NCBI RefSeq assembly: GCF_021811875.1
Contig: NZ_JAJBJD010000021.1
Coordinates: 1 to 9,810, forward strand
DNA from: Candidatus Bandiella numerosa
Lineage (GTDB): Bacteria > Pseudomonadota > Alphaproteobacteria > Rickettsiales > Midichloriaceae
Direction: 5' to 3'
DNA: 9,810 bases
In this document: positions 7,487 through 9,810 of the stretch, piece after piece
Position numbering within the stretch: position 1 is the first letter of the stretch
How the letters are laid out: every line of letters begins with the position of its first letter
Notes under the pieces: model-generated
Told to the model about the DNA's origin: nothing
The model's input: the letters and a program-made list of their open reading frames with translations, nothing else
Database searches by the model: none
Position numbers and translations under genes: made by a program

Positions 7487-8340
7487 TATTTACTTACATG
7501 AAAATTAATTTTATAATTTTCTCTTTGAAATATAATTCCAAAAATAACTATCAAATAAAGTATAACGCTAATAGCGCTAGCTAAGTTCCAATTGTTATTA
7601 AGTAGTATTTGATCCTTAATTAAATTGCCTATCATAACAGTTTTCGAACCACCTAATAAATCTGATAGGTAAAACATCCCAAGCGATGAGAGCAATACCA
7701 TGGAACAACCTGATATAACTCCAGTGCTGCTCAAAGGTAATATGATTTTTAAAAAAATGTCAGTTGAAGAGGCCCCTAAATCTTTTGCAGATTCAATTAA
7801 TGAATATTCAATTTTTCTTAAAGATAAGAATATTGGTATTATCATGAATGGTATTAAAGTATATACAAAGCCAAAGATTACAGCGCCGTTGCTATAAAGC
7901 ATATTAAGCGGTGAATCTATTAATCCAGTTGCTAATAAGAGTTTATTTAAAAAGCCATTCAATTTTAAAATAAAAATTATTGAATAAGTTCTAATTAATG
8001 AGCTAGTCCAAAATGGAATTATTATTGCAATAAGTAAAAAATATTTTATAAATTTATTTTTTTCTCTATACATTATGAATGCATAGGCATAGCCAAATAT
8101 TAAGCATAGCACGACACTAATTATTCCAATTTTTAGTGAATTAAAATAAACTTTTAAAAAAAGTGGCGAAAGGGCTTGAGAAAAATTTTCTAAGGTGAAG
8201 CTAAAATTTATTAATTGTTCTGGATCTTTTTTTGTAAAACTAATTAGAATTATTAGTAGATTTGGTGCAATAGTAGTTACAAAAAGCCATAATATGGTAT
8301 TTATAATGACTGCTTTTCTGAAAAGGCTATCGTTCTTCAT
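7486..8340 (-). CDS. potB: Polyamine ABC transporter permease PotB
   Basis: This is the second inner-membrane permease of the importer, pairing with PotC around the translocation path. The 284-residue protein shows an N-terminal membrane anchor (about 12-34) and five further hydrophobic segments. PotB hallmarks are IPFWTSSLIRTYS (108-120), the SDLLGGSKTVMIGNLI stretch (226-241) and NWNLASAIS (250-258). The EAA loop, which docks on PotA, is ESAKDLGASSTDIFLKIILP (183-202). The ATG lies 14 bases inside the end of potA and has no visible Shine-Dalgarno, which points to translational coupling with potA. The C-terminal tail after the last membrane segment is short and basic. Confidence 0.95.
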   Translation of the reverse strand: MKNDSLFRKAVIINTILWLFVTTIAPNLLIILISFTKKDPEQLINFSFTLENFSQALSPLFLKVYFNSLKIGIISVVLCLIFGYAYAFIMYREKNKFIKYFLLIAIIIPFWTSSLIRTYSIIFILKLNGFLNKLLLATGLIDSPLNMLYSNGAVIFGFVYTLIPFMIIPIFLSLRKIEYSLIESAKDLGASSTDIFLKIILPLSSTGVISGCSMVLLSSLGMFYLSDLLGGSKTVMIGNLIKDQILLNNNWNLASAISVILYLIVIFGIIFQRENYKINFHVSK

Positions 8341-9433
8341 TTTTTAAAATTACCTCCCAACCATCAATCCAATGAACTGTGATATTTTCTCCAATCTTGT
8401 AATCGAAATCTGCGTCATCTTCGTCAAAAAATTCACTAGCCTTTATTTTCTTTCCACTCTTAAGAATAATTGATGAATCGAGTGTCGCACCTTTATAAGT
8501 AGTGTCTTCAATTTTTCCAATAAAAACATTTTTTAAGGTTTTAGAATCTTTTATAGTCTCAGTCCTTAAATCTTCAGGCCTAAATAGAAGCTTTACTTTA
8601 TCTCCTACTTTGAAATTTTCATTACTCTTTGTAATGTAGGTAATTTCATTTTCAACATAAAGAGTAATTTTATTGTTAGAAACTTTAGTAATTTCTGCAT
8701 CAAAAACATTTATTTCACCAACAAATTGGGCAACAAATAAGTTGCTTGGTGTTTCATATACATCTCTTGGAGTGCCAACTTGTTCAATTTTCCCATCGCT
8801 CATCACTATAACTTTATCTGCTACAGATAGTGCCTCCTCTTGGTCATGAGTTACAAATATGAATGTAATTCCTAGATTTTTTTGCAATTTTTTAAGTTCA
8901 ACTTGCATCTTTTGACGTAATTTTTTATCAAGTGCACTTAGAGGTTCGTCTAGCAATAATATATGAGGTTTTTTAATTATAGCTCTTGCAATCGCAACTC
9001 TTTGCTTTTGTCCACCAGATAATTGATCAGGAGTTCTAAGTAAAAATTTTTCTAATCCAACTTTTTTTGCAATTTGATGAACCTCATTTTTAATATAATC
9101 CTTAGATTTGCCCTCAACCACCAAACCGAATGCTATATTATCAAATACATTCATATGGGGAAATAAGGCGTAGCTTTGAAAAACTGTATTCACTTTTCTA
9201 TTTGAGGGTGAAATGTTATTAACTTCTAGATTATTTATAAAAATACTTCCTGAATCAGGTTTTTCAAATCCCCCTATTAACCTTAGAATCGTTGTTTTGC
9301 CACATCCAGATGGTCCAAGTATGGCCACAAATTCACCGTTATTTACTGAAAAATTAACGTTTTTAATTATCTCTTCTCCTTGGTAGTTTTTGTGGATGTT
9401 TTTGAGATTTAAAATTGGAAAATTATTTTTCAA
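8327..9433 (-). CDS. potA: Polyamine ABC transporter ATP-binding protein PotA
   Basis: PotA is the cytoplasmic ATPase that powers polyamine import through PotBC. The 368-residue protein has Walker A GPSGCGKT (40-47), Q-loop Q86 in VFQSYALFPH, the signature LSGGQKQR (138-145), Walker B ILLLDEP (158-164), the SALD D-loop (166-169) and H196 in FVTHDQEEA. After the FVGEIN junction (237-242), a C-terminal TOBE-type regulatory region (about 243-365) carries LLFRPEDLR (282-290). This architecture, plus neighbours potBCD, makes the assignment firm. The best start is TTG at 9433; the frame is closed by TAG at 9446-9448, and upstream only a rare ATT (9442) would be available. An AGG at 9445-9447 lies 11 bases before TTG, a long spacing. 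The weak start and the structured leader may limit expression of the operon. Confidence 0.95.
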   Translation of the reverse strand: MKNNFPILNLKNIHKNYQGEEIIKNVNFSVNNGEFVAILGPSGCGKTTILRLIGGFEKPDSGSIFINNLEVNNISPSNRKVNTVFQSYALFPHMNVFDNIAFGLVVEGKSKDYIKNEVHQIAKKVGLEKFLLRTPDQLSGGQKQRVAIARAIIKKPHILLLDEPLSALDKKLRQKMQVELKKLQKNLGITFIFVTHDQEEALSVADKVIVMSDGKIEQVGTPRDVYETPSNLFVAQFVGEINVFDAEITKVSNNKITLYVENEITYITKSNENFKVGDKVKLLFRPEDLRTETIKDSKTLKNVFIGKIEDTTYKGATLDSSIILKSGKKIKASEFFDEDDADFDYKIGENITVHWIDGWEVILKNEER

Positions 9434-9465
9434 TTTATAAATGACCTACAATATTAAAATTTTTT

Positions 9466-9498
9466 TTAAAAAAGCCCGATTGAAATATCAATCTTCAT
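9466..9498 (-). other. potA leader: 10-codon ORF spanning a hairpin and T run
   Basis: Between the predicted promoter and potA, the - strand has ATG at 9498 followed by the peptide MKIDISIGLF and TAA at 9466. The ORF spans a perfect 6-base inverted repeat, GATTGA (9488-9493) and TCAATC (9478-9483), with a 4-base loop, then GGGC and six T (9468-9473). This arrangement resembles a leader-peptide or attenuator region. However, GGGC separates the stem from the T run, no Shine-Dalgarno precedes the ATG, and the ATG would be only about 5 bases from the predicted transcript start. A regulatory role is speculative. Confidence 0.25.
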
Positions 9499-9509
9499 TA
9501 GAGGACTTC

Positions 9510-9537
9510 AATATACTTATTTTTTTATATTTATCAA
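9510..9537 (-). promoter_or_regulatory. Predicted sigma-70 promoter of potABCD
   Basis: On the - strand, -35 TTGATA (9532-9537, 5 of 6 consensus) and -10 TATATT (9510-9515, 5 of 6) are spaced 16 bases apart. The predicted start near 9503 gives a leader of about 70 bases before the potA TTG. It lies just downstream of the terminator-like hairpin at 9541-9580, as expected for a separate transcription unit. Assigned by consensus match only, in AT-rich sequence where chance matches are common. Confidence 0.5.
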
Positions 9538-9540
9538 AAC

Positions 9541-9580
9541 AAAAAAAATAAGAATGCTATTTTTAACATTCTTGTTTTTT
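9541..9580 (-). terminator. Bidirectional rho-independent terminator-like hairpin
   Basis: A 7-base perfect inverted repeat, AAGAATG (9550-9556) and CATTCTT (9567-9573), encloses a 10-base loop. It is flanked by eight A on the left (9541-9548) and GTTTTTT on the right (9574-9580). Read on the - strand, the stem is followed by TATTTTTTTT; read on the + strand, by GTTTTTT, so it could end transcripts from either side. The most likely client is the - strand frame that stops at 9584, only four bases before this element, which would insulate it from potA. Confidence 0.6.
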
Positions 9581-9583
9581 AGA

Positions 9584-9810
9584 TCAGAGATCTTCTTTTA
9601 CGTCTTGTTCAATTACTCCGTTATTTAACTCAGTGTTTTGTACTAACTCATCATAATATTCATCTGCTGGACATGTATCTAGTGGAAGCATAAATATTAG
9701 ATAGCGTATAAATAGGAAAAGTGCTAACCTTTGACCTAAAACAATACAGGTATCAAATGGATTTTGAAATAATAGTAAGAAAAAAAGAAAAAGGCGAGGT
9801 AGTATCAGAG
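9584..9810 (-). CDS. Possible 3' end of a membrane protein running off the window edge
   Basis: A - strand frame is open from the window edge to TGA at 9584-9586 (74 visible residues). It contains two hydrophobic stretches (about residues 1-15 and 22-42 of the visible part) followed by an acidic tail containing CPADEYYDELVQ and ending EQDVKEDL. The acidic tail has purine-rich, genome-typical codons, and a terminator-like hairpin begins within a few bases of the stop; both favour a real gene end. Against it, the part beyond about 9720 is pyrimidine-rich, unlike normal coding in this genome, and overlaps a plausible + strand start. An alternative is a short 35-codon gene from ATG 9691. I do not recognise a family. 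Confidence 0.35.
   Translation of the reverse strand, partial: LILPRLFLFFLLLFQNPFDTCIVLGQRLALFLFIRYLIFMLPLDTCPADEYYDELVQNTELNNGVIEQDVKEDL
9721..9810 (+). CDS. Possible 5' start of a + strand gene, cut by the window edge
   Basis: GTG at 9721 (AGGA at 9714-9717, 3 bases upstream) or ATG at 9757 (AGG at 9748-9750, 6 bases upstream) opens a frame that runs to the end of the window. It gives 30 or 18 residues beginning MLTFDLKQYRYQ or MDFEIIVRKKEKG. The frame is closed upstream by TAA at 9709-9711. The stretch is strongly purine-rich on this strand, as real coding sequence is here. It overlaps the open - strand frame, and at most one of the two is likely to be real over 9721-9810. The fragment is too short to assign a family. 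Confidence 0.27.
   Translation, partial: MLTFDLKQYRYQMDFEIIVRKKEKGEVVSE

Noticed and set aside
7700..7897. 65-codon + strand frame
   Set aside because: Antisense to potB, covering the EAA loop region of the permease.
9581..9592. Short palindrome-like AGATCAGAGATCT
   Set aside because: It lies at the stop codon of the - strand frame, is short, and has no second copy noticed in the window.

Overview
The window is AT-rich DNA (clearly under about 30% GC by eye), with short or absent intergenic gaps and many overlapping genes. It looks like a chromosomal segment of a reduced, probably host-associated alphaproteobacterium, most likely Rickettsiales-like. Three things point there: a cysteine-free alphaproteobacterial-type ribosomal protein L33, an NDUFAF5/BioC-type protein of the kind found in Alphaproteobacteria and mitochondria, and a gene remnant of the sort common in reductive genomes. 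The assignment to order is inference; no species marker was identified.

Layout. Positions 1-492 hold a 5'-truncated NADPH-dependent FMN reductase remnant on the + strand. Positions 572-1111 encode a small multi-pass membrane protein of unknown function (DUF6622-like), and 1205-1972 an NDUFAF5-like protein whose SAM-binding glycine motif is missing. All remaining firm genes are on the - strand. The first block, read right to left, is rpmG-lolD-ruvB-ribF-mutM (5639 down to 1987), with gaps of 10 bases or less or with overlaps and a plausible sigma-70 promoter at 5672-5699. The second block is a complete polyamine ABC transporter operon, potA-potB-potC-potD (9433 down to 5689), in which every gene overlaps the next. 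It has its own predicted promoter at 9510-9537 and a leader holding a 10-codon ORF and a hairpin. A hairpin flanked by A and T runs at 9541-9580 looks like a bidirectional terminator. The right edge (9584-9810) is ambiguous: an open - strand frame overlaps a plausible + strand gene start.

Function. PotA (ATPase), PotB and PotC (permeases) and PotD (periplasmic binding protein) would together import spermidine or putrescine, or a related cation, since the PotD pocket differs from E. coli PotD at several ligand-contact positions. The other operon mixes housekeeping roles: ribosome (L33), lipoprotein sorting (LolD), Holliday-junction migration (RuvB), FMN/FAD synthesis (RibF) and oxidised-purine repair (MutM).

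No CRISPR array, transposase, integrase, tRNA, rRNA or defence system was seen. I found no clear previously undescribed system. The items most worth a second look are the PotD pocket changes, the NDUFAF5-like protein without its SAM motif, the potA leader, and the unresolved right edge.
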